Source of the DNA: Rhizobiaceae bacterium
GTDB taxonomy: Bacteria; Pseudomonadota; Alphaproteobacteria; Rhizobiales; Rhizobiaceae
Direction: 5' to 3'
DNA length: 64,000 nt
Assembly (NCBI GenBank): GCA_023953845.1
Contig: JAMLJC010000002.1
Coordinates: forward strand, 310,001 to 374,000
The translations under genes and the position numbers were made by a program. Shown here piece after piece: positions 47,524 through 55,688 of the stretch (the first letter of the stretch is position 1; every line of letters starts with the position of its first letter). Under the pieces are notes generated by a model. It did no database searches, was not told the DNA's origin, and saw nothing but the letters and a program-made list of their open reading frames with translations.

Positions 47524-48674
47524 GTTTTGTCCGCCCGTCCTGGCAGGCCGTTCTCGCCATCGTGCTCTGCTTCGCCGCGATGGCGCTGCCGGCCATGAGT
47601 TCGCTGGAACTCGACGCGCGCGCCAATCCGACGGCGACCATCGACTATCCGTTCCTCGGCACCGCAGGCCTGATCCGCATCCTGCTGATCGTCGGTGCGG
47701 CCGCCTCGATGGCGCGGCTGTCGGCTCTGGGAGAGGCCACGATCCTGTTTTTCGCGGCGCATGCCGCAGCGTGGCTGCTGTTGACGGGCATTGCCGGCTA
47801 CGAGGGAACCGCGCTCGCGCCGTTCTTCCTGCTCGTTGCGGCCGGCTGGCTTCTTGCCTGGCGTCTCGTCACGGTGCTGTCCTCCATCAAGACCGGCAAT
47901 CGTGCGCTCGACGGGGTGCTGCGCCTCGTCATCCCGGCGATCTTCGGCGTGTGGCTGTTGATCATCTGGGAAGCGCTGACGCGCGGCTTCGGCATTCCGT
48001 TCGTGCTGCTGCCGCCGCCCAGCGCCATTGGCGCGCGCATCGCGAATTCCTTGCCCATCCTGTTTGCGGATGTGCGGCAGACCATCTTCAAGGCGGTGCT
48101 GGCCGGCTATGTGCTCGGCTGCGTATCCGGTTTCGTGGTGGCGATCCTTGCGGACCGCATCGGTTTCCTGCGGCGCGGGCTTCTGCCCATCGGCAACATG
48201 GTGTCGGCGCTGCCGATCATCGGCGTCGCGCCGATCATGGTGATGTGGTTCGGCTTCGACTGGCCCTCGAAAGCCGCCGTCGTGGTCATCATGACGTTCT
48301 TCCCGATGCTGGTGAACACGGTGACCGGGCTGGCCGCCAGCGGCGCAATGGAGCGCGACCTGATGCGCACCTACGCTTCCTCCTATTGGCAGACGCTGTT
48401 CAAGCTGCGTCTGCCGGCGGCCGCGCCGTTCATCTTCAACGCCTTGAAAATAAACTCCACTTTGGCTTTGATCGGCGCTATCGTCGCGGAATTCTTCGGG
48501 ACGCCCGTGGTGGGCATGGGCTTCCGGATCTCCACCGAGGTCGGCCGCATGAACATCGACATGGTCTGGGCCGAAATCGCTGTCGCAGCGGTCGCCGGCT
48601 CGGTGTTTTATGGCATCGTCGCCCTCGTCGAGCGGGTGGTGACGTTCTGGCATCCGTCTGTCCGCGGGGGATAG
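47520..48674 (+). CDS. ABC transporter permease 2 with extended N-terminus
   Basis: The protein has 384 aa. The C-terminal ~250 residues are a BPD_transp_1 permease with LVIPAIFGVWLLIIWEALTR, LPIIGVAPIMVMWFGFDWPS and the EAA loop LMRTYASSYWQTLFKLRLPA. The N-terminal ~130 residues add about four hydrophobic helices (FVRPSWQAVLAIVLCFAAMA, LIRILLIVGAAASMARL) not found in standard TauC-type permeases. The two permeases are not close copies and should form a heterodimer. Start ATG overlaps the stop of permease 1. A binding-protein gene follows after 23 nt. Confidence 0.9.
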   Translation: MSFVRPSWQAVLAIVLCFAAMALPAMSSLELDARANPTATIDYPFLGTAGLIRILLIVGAAASMARLSALGEATILFFAAHAAAWLLLTGIAGYEGTALAPFFLLVAAGWLLAWRLVTVLSSIKTGNRALDGVLRLVIPAIFGVWLLIIWEALTRGFGIPFVLLPPPSAIGARIANSLPILFADVRQTIFKAVLAGYVLGCVSGFVVAILADRIGFLRRGLLPIGNMVSALPIIGVAPIMVMWFGFDWPSKAAVVVIMTFFPMLVNTVTGLAASGAMERDLMRTYASSYWQTLFKLRLPAAAPFIFNALKINSTLALIGAIVAEFFGTPVVGMGFRISTEVGRMNIDMVWAEIAVAAVAGSVFYGIVALVERVVTFWHPSVRGG

Positions 48675-48697
48675 ACCAACTTCAGAGGGTAACGAGC

Positions 48698-49669
48698 ATG
48701 AAGAAACTTATCGTATCCATGCTGGCGGGCGCGATGTCGTTCGCCGCGGCGCAGGCGATGGCCGCCGACGCCGTGACGCTGCAGCTCAAATGGGTGACGC
48801 AGGCGCAGTTCGCCGGCTACTACGTCGCCAAGGACAAGGGTTTTTATGAGGAGGAGAACCTCGACGTCACCATCAAGCCCGGCGGCCCGGACATCGCGCC
48901 CGAGCAGGTGATCGCGGGCGGCGGCGCCGACGTAATCGTCACCTGGATGGCGGCTGCTCTGGCGGCGCGCGACAAGGGCGTCAACCTGATCAACATCGCA
49001 CAGCCTTACAAGAAGGCGGGCATGGAAATGGTCTGCCCGAAGGATGGGCCGGTGAAAACCGAGGCCGACTTCAAGGGCAGGACGCTCGGCGTCTGGTTCT
49101 TCGGCAACGAGTATCCGTTCTACGCCTGGATGAACAAGCTCGGCCTCTCGACCGAAGGCGGTCCGGATGGCGTGACGGTGCTGAAGCAGTCCTTCGACGT
49201 GCAGCCGCTGATCCAGAAGCAGGCCGACTGCATCTCGGTGATGACCTACAACGAATACTGGCAGTTGATCGACGCCGGCTACAAGCCGGAGGATTTGATC
49301 GTCTTCAACTATTCGGAGATGGGCAACGACCTGCTTGAGGACGGCCTCTACACGGTGGAAGACAAGCTGAAGGACCCGGCCTTCGAGGACAAGATGGTCC
49401 GCTTCGTGCGCGCCTCGATGAAGGGCTGGAAATACGCCACGGAGAATCCTGACGAAGCGGCCGACATTGTGGTCGAGAACGGCGGTCAGGACGAAAACCA
49501 CCAGAAGCGCATGATGGGCGAGGTGGCGAAGCTGATCGACAATGCCGACGGCAAGCTGATCCCGGCGGCCTACGAGCGCACGGCGCAGGCGTTGCTCGAC
49601 CAGAAAATCATCTCCAAGCCGGCGGAAGGCGGCTTCACCACCGCGATCACCGACAAGGCGATCAAATAG
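48698..49669 (+). CDS. ABC transporter substrate-binding protein (NMT1/THI5-like)
   Basis: The protein has 323 aa. The signal peptide is KKLIVSMLAGAMSFAAAQAM then AA; the mature chain begins DAVTLQLKWVTQAQFAGYYV, which is the ThiY/THI5 hallmark, followed by AKDKGFYEEENLDVTIKPGG. THI5-like proteins bind substituted pyrimidines. As the adjacent genes belong to pyrimidine catabolism, the likely ligand is a pyrimidine base or a related precursor. ATG with AGAGGG upstream. A strong terminator follows 24 nt after the stop and closes the operon. Confidence 0.92.
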   Translation: MKKLIVSMLAGAMSFAAAQAMAADAVTLQLKWVTQAQFAGYYVAKDKGFYEEENLDVTIKPGGPDIAPEQVIAGGGADVIVTWMAAALAARDKGVNLINIAQPYKKAGMEMVCPKDGPVKTEADFKGRTLGVWFFGNEYPFYAWMNKLGLSTEGGPDGVTVLKQSFDVQPLIQKQADCISVMTYNEYWQLIDAGYKPEDLIVFNYSEMGNDLLEDGLYTVEDKLKDPAFEDKMVRFVRASMKGWKYATENPDEAADIVVENGGQDENHQKRMMGEVAKLIDNADGKLIPAAYERTAQALLDQKIISKPAEGGFTTAITDKAIK

Positions 49670-49693
49670 GACGCATCTCGGCGAAAGCATCTG

Positions 49694-49720
49694 AAAGGGG
49701 CGGGCGACCGCCCCTTTTTT
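49694..49720 (+). terminator. Rho-independent terminator of the pyrimidine-type ABC operon
   Basis: AAAGGGGCGG (49694-49703), a GCGA loop and CCGCCCCTTT (49708-49717) form a perfect 10-bp stem, followed by further Ts to 49720. It is the clearest intrinsic terminator in the window. Confidence 0.92.
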
Positions 49721-49832
49721 ATGCCGTCATGCCCTTGTCCAGAAATGGTGAAGAGCCAGCGTCGTCTTTGATATTGTAGCGGGGTCGCGGCCGCTGCCCC
49801 GGGATGCTATATTGAGGTTCTGGAGATTTGTT

Positions 49833-50066
49833 ATGGCCAATATATCCATCGATGCCGATATCGACGCGATCGTACAGCGTTTCGCGAAGAATACGGGGCG
49901 TTCACGCGAGACCGTGCTTCGCGAAGCCATCCTGCGGGGGCTGGAAGATCTTGAAGACGAGGAAGACGTCCGCCGCTCTGATGAAATTTTGGATCGGCTT
50001 GAGCGTGGCGAAATCCGGACATACACCTCAGCGGAAGTGAAGCGTCGGCTTGGCTTGGACGATTGA
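49833..50066 (+). CDS. Antitoxin of a RelE/ParE-type module (first)
   Basis: The protein has 77 aa. MANISIDADIDAIVQRFAKN then TGRSRETVLREAILRGLEDL is a ribbon-helix-helix DNA-binding N-terminus of the RelB/CopG sort, and the acidic C-terminus should wrap the toxin. ATG at 49833 with GGAG 8 nt upstream. Its 3' end overlaps the toxin gene by 17 nt. A TATATTG (49808-49814) / CAATATA (49838-49844) dyad spans the ribosome site and start codon and may be the operator or a translational control hairpin. It is paralogous in layout to the module at 57395. Confidence 0.88.
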   Translation: MANISIDADIDAIVQRFAKNTGRSRETVLREAILRGLEDLEDEEDVRRSDEILDRLERGEIRTYTSAEVKRRLGLDD

Positions 50067-50316
50067 GTACACCGAGCCTGCTGAAAGAACATTGTCCAAG
50101 CTCGATCGGAAGGTCGCGCGCAGAATAGTCACTTTCCTTGACGAGCGAATCGCCAGGATCGACGATCCTCGGTCTCAAGGGCAGGCGCTATCGGGTGCTC
50201 TGCGCGGCCAGTGGCGCTATCGCGTTGGCGACTATCGCATCATATGCCGGATTGAGGATCGGCGTCTGGTCGTTCTCGTGATCGATATCGGTCATCGAGG
50301 CGACGTCTATCGCTGA
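50050..50316 (+). CDS. RelE/ParE family toxin (first module)
   Basis: The protein has 88 aa. The RelE fold pattern is ERTLSKLDRKVARRIVTFLD, LSGALRGQWRYRVGDYRIIC and RIEDRRLVVLVIDIGHRGDV YR at the end. RelE members cleave mRNA on the ribosome, ParE members block gyrase; the sequence does not settle which. TTG start within the antitoxin gene, translationally coupled by a 17-nt overlap. Its C-terminal half is clearly like the toxin encoded at 57622 (YRVGDYR and R-IEDR segments shared). Confidence 0.88.
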   Translation: MAWTIEYTEPAERTLSKLDRKVARRIVTFLDERIARIDDPRSQGQALSGALRGQWRYRVGDYRIICRIEDRRLVVLVIDIGHRGDVYR

Positions 50317-50318
50317 TT

Positions 50319-51971
50319 TCAACGCTTCTCTCTTATGTCCGTCAGCGTGCGTGCGGGTGTGATCGCTTCGGGGTCGAGCTTGACCTCGATGATCGCGGGC
50401 TTGCCGCTTTTTCGCGCGCGTTCGAAGGCGGGCGCGAATTCGGACGTTTCGCTAACCGTCTCACCATGTCCGCCGAAGGCGATGGCGTAGGCGGCGAAAT
50501 CCGGATTGCGCAGCGTCGTGCCGGACACCCGGCCAGGATATTCGCGCTCCTGATGCATGCGGATCGTGCCGTAGATGCCGTTGTTCAGGATCACCACGAT
50601 CACCGGCAGATCGTATTGCACGGCGGTGGCGAACTCCTGTCCGTGCATGAGGAAATCGCCGTCGCCGGCCCAGACGATCACCTCGCGGTCCGGGAATACG
50701 GCCTTGGCGCCCACGCCTGCGGGCATGCCGTAGCCCATGCTGCCCGAAGTCGGCGCGGCCTGCGTGTTGAAGCGGCGATGCCGGTGGAAGCGATGCATCC
50801 ATGTCGCGAAATTGCCGGCGCCGTTGCAGATGATCGCGTCCTCCGGCAGCACCGTCTCCAGATGCGCCATGATCGGCCCCATCAGCACCTTGCCCGGCCC
50901 GGTGGCTGGCGGTGTCGACCATTCGAGATAGCTCTGGTGAAGCTCTTCCGTGCGGTTCGCCCAGACAGGCGTTCTGGACGGCGTGATGTGCGAAAATGCG
51001 TCTGCGAAGGCGGCGGGCGTGGCGTTGATCGCCACGGTCGGCCGGAAGACGCGGCCAAGCTCCTCCGGGTCCGGATAGATGTGCACAAGCTTCTGGTCGG
51101 GATAGGGGCTTTTCAGCAGCGTGTAGTCCGCGGACGGCATCTCGCCGAAGCGGCAGCCCACCAGCAGCACGAGGTCGGCCTGCTTGATGTAGCTGCCGAG
51201 TTTTGGATTGACGCCGATGCCGACATCGCCCGCATAGTTCGGATGCAGCTGGTCGCAGAGCGCCTGCCGGCGGAACGAGCAGCCGACCGGCAGCGACCAT
51301 CGTTCCAGCGCCGCGCACATCTGTCCGACGGACTCCTCCGTCCAGCGGGTGCCGCCGAGGATGACGAACGGCCGCTCGGCCTTTTCAAGCAGCTCTTGAA
51401 GCGCGGCCATCTCCGGCTCGCCGGGCCGCGTCTCGACAGGCGTCCAGGGCAGGGGTTTTGGCGTCTCGACCTCGTCGGTCAGCATGTCCTCCGGCAGCGA
51501 GATGACGACCGGACCCGGCCGCCCGGACGTGGCGACGGCGAAGGCGCGGGTGACGAGTTCGGGGATGCGGCGCGCATCGTCGATCTCGACCACCCATTTG
51601 GCGATCGAGCCGTAAAACGCCTTGTAGTCGACCTCCTGAAAGGCCTCGCGCTCCTTGATGCCGCGCGCGATCTGGCCGATGAACAGGATCATCGGCACCG
51701 AATCCTGACGCGAGATGTGCACGCCGGCCGAAGCGTTGGTGGCGCCGGGGCCGCGCGTCACGAAGCAGATGCCGGGTTTTCCGGTCAGGCGACCCTCGCA
51801 GTCGGCCATCATCGCCGCGCCGCCTTCCTGCCGGCAGACGATGGTCTTGATCGGCGAGTCGTGCAGCGCGTCGAGCACGGCGAGATAGCTCTCGCCCGGC
51901 ACGCAGAAAAGGCGCTCGACGCCGTTCGCCTCCAGCGCGTCGACGATCAGCTGGCCACCGGTGCGCGTCAT
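50319..51971 (-). CDS. Thiamine diphosphate-dependent enzyme, acetolactate synthase-like
   Basis: The protein has 550 aa. The N-terminal ThDP-binding domain has VPGESYLAVLDALHDS and the activating Glu49 in CRQEGGAAMMADCEGRLTGK; the central domain binds FAD or nucleotide in relatives; the C-terminal Mg/ThDP motif is AGDGDFLMHGQEFATAVQYD with LNNGIYGTIR. It could be a decarboxylase or carboligase; acetolactate synthase proper would need a small subunit, which is absent. The ATG overlaps the CoA-transferase stop by 4 nt (ATGA), so both proteins are made together. A CoA-transferase beside a ThDP decarboxylase recalls the oxalate pair (frc-oxc), but the sequence reads as the broader IlvB-like group. 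Confidence 0.88.
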   Translation of the reverse strand: MTRTGGQLIVDALEANGVERLFCVPGESYLAVLDALHDSPIKTIVCRQEGGAAMMADCEGRLTGKPGICFVTRGPGATNASAGVHISRQDSVPMILFIGQIARGIKEREAFQEVDYKAFYGSIAKWVVEIDDARRIPELVTRAFAVATSGRPGPVVISLPEDMLTDEVETPKPLPWTPVETRPGEPEMAALQELLEKAERPFVILGGTRWTEESVGQMCAALERWSLPVGCSFRRQALCDQLHPNYAGDVGIGVNPKLGSYIKQADLVLLVGCRFGEMPSADYTLLKSPYPDQKLVHIYPDPEELGRVFRPTVAINATPAAFADAFSHITPSRTPVWANRTEELHQSYLEWSTPPATGPGKVLMGPIMAHLETVLPEDAIICNGAGNFATWMHRFHRHRRFNTQAAPTSGSMGYGMPAGVGAKAVFPDREVIVWAGDGDFLMHGQEFATAVQYDLPVIVVILNNGIYGTIRMHQEREYPGRVSGTTLRNPDFAAYAIAFGGHGETVSETSEFAPAFERARKSGKPAIIEVKLDPEAITPARTLTDIREKR

Positions 51972-53140
51972 GCCTTGTTCTCCAGTTCGGCGAGGATTTC
52001 GGCCGTATGTTCGCCGAGGCGCGGCGAAGGCCGTTCATAGGTGAGAGGCGTCGCGGACATCACCATCGGCGCGCGCACTGAGGGCAGCATGTTGCCGTGA
52101 CCGTCGTCCAGATCCATGCGCATGCCGCGCGCCTCGACCTGCGGGTCGGCGAACATCTCGCCGATATTGTTGATGGGGCTCGCCGGCACGCCAAGGCGTT
52201 CCAACTCCGCGAGCAAGGGCGCGCGTTTCCACTTTGCCACTGCCTCGACGATGGCATCATGCAACGAGACGCGGTTGGCGACACGCGAGGCGTTGTCGAC
52301 GTAACGGCTGTCGCCCGGCAGGTGGTCCAGACCGACCACCGAACAGAATTTGCGAAACTGCGCGTCGTTGCCGGTGGCGAGGATGAAATGTCCGTCCTCC
52401 ACCGGCAGCACTTCGTAGGGCGCGATGTTCATATGGGCATTGCCCATCTGGACGGGGACCTTGCCGGAAACGAGATAGTTCAAATTCTGGTTGGCAAGCA
52501 CCGAGATCTGGCTGTCGAACAGCGCCATGTCGATGTGCTGTCCTTCGCCGGTCGCTTCGGCGTGGCGAAGTGCGGCCTGTATCGCGATGACCGAATAGAG
52601 GCCGGTGAAGATATCGCTGACCGCAACGCCGGCCTTCTGCGGCTCGCGCCCCGGCTCGCCGGTGATCGACATCAAGCCGGACATGCCCTGGATGATGAAG
52701 TCGTAGCCGGCACGCGGCGCATAGGGTCCGGTCTGGCCGAAGCCGGTGATGGAGCAGTAGACGAGCTTCGGATTGACGGCGCGCAGGCTCTCATAGTCGA
52801 GACCGTATTTCTTCAGGCCGCCCAGCTTGAAGTTCTCGATCAGGACATCGGCCGTCGCGACGAGCCTGCGCACGGTCTCGACGCCCTCGGGCGTCGAGAA
52901 ATCGACCGCGATCGAACGCTTTCCGCGATTGCAGGAATGGTAATAGGCAGCCGAGAGGTTCTCTCCGTCGCGCCCGGTGACGAATGGCGGTCCCCATTTT
53001 CGCGTGTCGTCGCCGCCATCCGGGTTCTCCACCTTGATGACGTCGGCGCCGAGGTCTGCCAGCAATTGGCCCGCCCAGGGTCCGGCCAGGATGCGGGCCA
53101 GCTCGACGACGCGTATGCCTTTGAGGGGAGGGGTGGACAT
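51968..53140 (-). CDS. CaiB/BaiF family (class III) CoA-transferase
   Basis: The protein has 390 aa. Family segments are KGIRVVELARILAGPWAGQL, LADLGADVIKVENPDGGDDT, IENFKLGGLKKYGLDYESLR and GFGQTGPYAPRAGYDF, where Asp147 is the predicted acyl-carrying aspartate. It moves CoA between carboxylic acids such as oxalate, carnitine or bile-acid-like substrates. ATG at 53140; a short upstream open frame to 53212 lacks a ribosome site. It is the first gene of a two-gene operon with the ThDP enzyme. The actual acid is unknown. Confidence 0.92.
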   Translation of the reverse strand: MSTPPLKGIRVVELARILAGPWAGQLLADLGADVIKVENPDGGDDTRKWGPPFVTGRDGENLSAAYYHSCNRGKRSIAVDFSTPEGVETVRRLVATADVLIENFKLGGLKKYGLDYESLRAVNPKLVYCSITGFGQTGPYAPRAGYDFIIQGMSGLMSITGEPGREPQKAGVAVSDIFTGLYSVIAIQAALRHAEATGEGQHIDMALFDSQISVLANQNLNYLVSGKVPVQMGNAHMNIAPYEVLPVEDGHFILATGNDAQFRKFCSVVGLDHLPGDSRYVDNASRVANRVSLHDAIVEAVAKWKRAPLLAELERLGVPASPINNIGEMFADPQVEARGMRMDLDDGHGNMLPSVRAPMVMSATPLTYERPSPRLGEHTAEILAELENKA

Positions 53141-53215
53141 GGCGCTCCTTGCTGTTTCGCCGGCTGTAGCAATGCCGGCCCGCGCTGTCATCCGAAAGCA
53201 GCCTGCGACCAATGG

Positions 53216-54151
53216 TCAGCGCACGGGAATCATCCGGTCCAGCCAGTCGCCGAAATCCCGCATGATGATGTTTCGATTCAACTCGTTGAGGGATTCGTGC
53301 CGGGTTTCGGGATAAACCGTTGAAACGAGATTCGAAAACCCCATCCGCCGCAGCCTCGCCGCGAAGTCCGACACCGCCTTGCCGCCATCGGTCGCCGGGT
53401 CGCTGTCGCCGCCGACCAGATTGATCGGCAGGTCGCGGCGGACGGCGGAGAAGTTGCCGTCGTCCGCCCCGGCGAAAACGAAGGCGAACACGTCCCGCCA
53501 CATGGAGACGGACGCGTCCCAGCCGCAGAGCGGGTCGGCGATGTATTTGTCCACCTCGACGGGATCGCGCGACAACCAGTCGAAGGGCATCCGGCGGTTC
53601 GGCACTCTTCTGCCCCATTCCTGAAATGTGAGTCGCGGCAGCAGGCGGGACGGCACGTCCGATCCCAGCCGGAATTTTTCCCATGCGAGGATTGCCTGCG
53701 CGACGCGCCCCATGAAACCGGCCGAGAAATTGGCGTTCCAGATGGCGGCGGCATCGATGCGGCCGGAGTGGCGCAGGAGGAAGTTTGTCGCGATCAGGCC
53801 TCCCATCGAATGGCCGAAAAGGACGACCGGCAGTGCCGGGTGCTCCTCAGTGATCAGCCGATGCACGGCAAGCACGTCCTTCAGGACTTTCGAGACCCCG
53901 TCGCGCGCGGCGAAACGACCCTGAGGAGCGTCGGCGGCCTTTGTGTGGCCATGCCCGCGATGGTCATGCGCATAGACGGCGAAACCTCGCCCGGCGAGGA
54001 AATCGGCGAAGCGTTCGTAGCGGGCCGAGTGCTCGGCCAGCCCATGATTGATCTGCACGACCGCACGCGGCGCGCCTGCGGGATGCCGCGATTGCAGGTT
54101 CAACGCCGCGCCCGTCGGCGATTCCAGTATGCTACGGCTGTCGAACGGCAT
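53216..54151 (-). CDS. Alpha/beta hydrolase, monoacylglycerol lipase-like
   Basis: The protein has 311 aa. VVQINHGLAEHSARYERFAD with YAHDHRGHGHT is diagnostic of the MGL/hydrolase-4 group. The nucleophile elbow is FGHSMGG (Ser115), followed by an acid in LVGGDSDPAT and a His in ETRHESLNE near the end. It should split acyl glycerols or related esters in the cytoplasm. It lies 75 nt upstream of the CoA-transferase start on the same strand and may be in the same unit. Confidence 0.9.
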   Translation of the reverse strand: MPFDSRSILESPTGAALNLQSRHPAGAPRAVVQINHGLAEHSARYERFADFLAGRGFAVYAHDHRGHGHTKAADAPQGRFAARDGVSKVLKDVLAVHRLITEEHPALPVVLFGHSMGGLIATNFLLRHSGRIDAAAIWNANFSAGFMGRVAQAILAWEKFRLGSDVPSRLLPRLTFQEWGRRVPNRRMPFDWLSRDPVEVDKYIADPLCGWDASVSMWRDVFAFVFAGADDGNFSAVRRDLPINLVGGDSDPATDGGKAVSDFAARLRRMGFSNLVSTVYPETRHESLNELNRNIIMRDFGDWLDRMIPVR

Positions 54152-54224
54152 GTCGCCCCCGGGTCCGTGCCAAGTGTCGGCATGCCGGGAGATGCCGTCA
54201 AGCCGCGCAATGGGTCACCCGGCT

Positions 54225-55538
54225 TCAGGCGTGGCTGCGCTTCCCGTCGGCATCCTGCGCGGCCTCGCCGACGACGCGGTCGCGCCCGTTCGCCTTGGCC
54301 TCGTACAGGCGTTCGTCGGCCTGCGCGAACAGGGCGGCGACGCTGGACGCGCCGTCGCCGACCGTGGCGACGCCGGCGCTGACCGACAGTTCGAGCTTGT
54401 CGTTGCGACTGGAGACGTGGACCGCGTGGCGGATGTTCTCGCCGAGAAGGCGGGCCATGCCATGCGGGTGCGGGCACAGGATCGCGAACTCCTCGCCGCC
54501 GATCCGGTAGACCTGGGCGTTTTCGCCGGCGGCTTCGACGAGCAGCGTGGCGATAGACTTCAGGACGCGGTCGCCCTCCGCGTGGCCGAACCGGTCGTTG
54601 ATCGATTTGAAATGATCGACATCGAGCACCAGCAGGCTGAGCGGCTGGCCGGTTCGAAGACTCTCGGAGATCGCCTGTTCGGCGTCGGACTGGAAGCGTC
54701 CGCGATGCAGCAGACCCGTCAGGCTGTCGCGTCCGACGGTCTCCACCAGCGCCTCGTAGCGTTCGCGATAGGTCAGCACCTCGAAGATGTCGCTCAGGCC
54801 GCGCGGGGCCGGCAGGCGCTCCGTCTCCACCCATCTCAAATAGGCGACCATCATCGCGCTGAAGACCAGCGCGGCGGCCATCTTGGCCGCCCATCCCCCG
54901 AAGAAGACCTCTGCCGGGGCGTCGCTGAAGAAGCGGAGGGCGAGGTAGAAACCTGCCTGGTCGAGCGTCAGCACGCAGGCGATGGAGACGAGGATGCGCG
55001 CGAAAAGCGAGCGCCTGAACATCCGGCCGAGCTTCTCGTAGGCAAGGATGATCAGTATGGCGTCGACGAAGAGCAGTGTTGTGCCCCAGACCATCAGCCA
55101 CCCCATCTCGTCGATGAAGGCGATATCCGGCGTCTTGTTGTTGGGGAGCAGCGCAAGCTCGTGCTGACGCAGGACGAGCACCATCAGCACCATCACCGCA
55201 TTGCCGAGAAGCAGGCCGTAGATCGGCTGCCGGACGGCGGCGGCATCTTCCTTGATATAGAGGAGAAGCAGCATCGCCAGCTTCCCGGAGAACAATACCG
55301 CCGAGCCCGGCGAGACGATGCCGAATGGCAACTGGACGTAGAAGACGCTGGCAAGATAGGTTTCGAGAAAATGCATCACGCCGAGGGCGCACATGAAGAC
55401 GCCGATGCCGATGCGCGCGCGCCAGCGGAACAGCGTCGTCATGACGCTGAAGTAGAGGAGCGCTTCGGCGATCAGCAGAAGACTGTTGTGCAACGTCTCG
55501 TCCGTGTCTCCGGCGGGCCTGTGGTGCTGGCCCGCCAA
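54225..55538 (-). CDS. Membrane-bound diguanylate cyclase (GGDEF domain)
   Basis: The protein has up to 437 aa. Residues 1-240 hold about seven hydrophobic helices (for example LLLIAEALLYFSVMTTLF, FARILVSIACVLTLDQAG), a sensor membrane domain I cannot assign to a named MASE type. The C-terminal GGDEF domain has SLTGLLHRGRF, LDVDHFKSINDRFGHAEGDR and the active motif GGEEF (347-351). It makes cyclic di-GMP. Start is uncertain: TTG at 55538 with no good ribosome site, or TTG at 55493 after GGAG. No EAL domain is attached. Confidence 0.9.
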   Translation of the reverse strand: MAGQHHRPAGDTDETLHNSLLLIAEALLYFSVMTTLFRWRARIGIGVFMCALGVMHFLETYLASVFYVQLPFGIVSPGSAVLFSGKLAMLLLLYIKEDAAAVRQPIYGLLLGNAVMVLMVLVLRQHELALLPNNKTPDIAFIDEMGWLMVWGTTLLFVDAILIILAYEKLGRMFRRSLFARILVSIACVLTLDQAGFYLALRFFSDAPAEVFFGGWAAKMAAALVFSAMMVAYLRWVETERLPAPRGLSDIFEVLTYRERYEALVETVGRDSLTGLLHRGRFQSDAEQAISESLRTGQPLSLLVLDVDHFKSINDRFGHAEGDRVLKSIATLLVEAAGENAQVYRIGGEEFAILCPHPHGMARLLGENIRHAVHVSSRNDKLELSVSAGVATVGDGASSVAALFAQADERLYEAKANGRDRVVGEAAQDADGKRSHA

Positions 55539-55688
55539 ACATCACGGTTGTGACGTATAAGGGTTAAGCGGTTGTTTCCCCGTGCCGATCTTCATGTGGC
55601 CGGGCAGAGGCAAAAGCGATTGCCGTTCCCTCTGCAATCGCCTACATAGCGCGCAATCCTCCGTTCATCGAAGACAGGGTCAGCGCGC

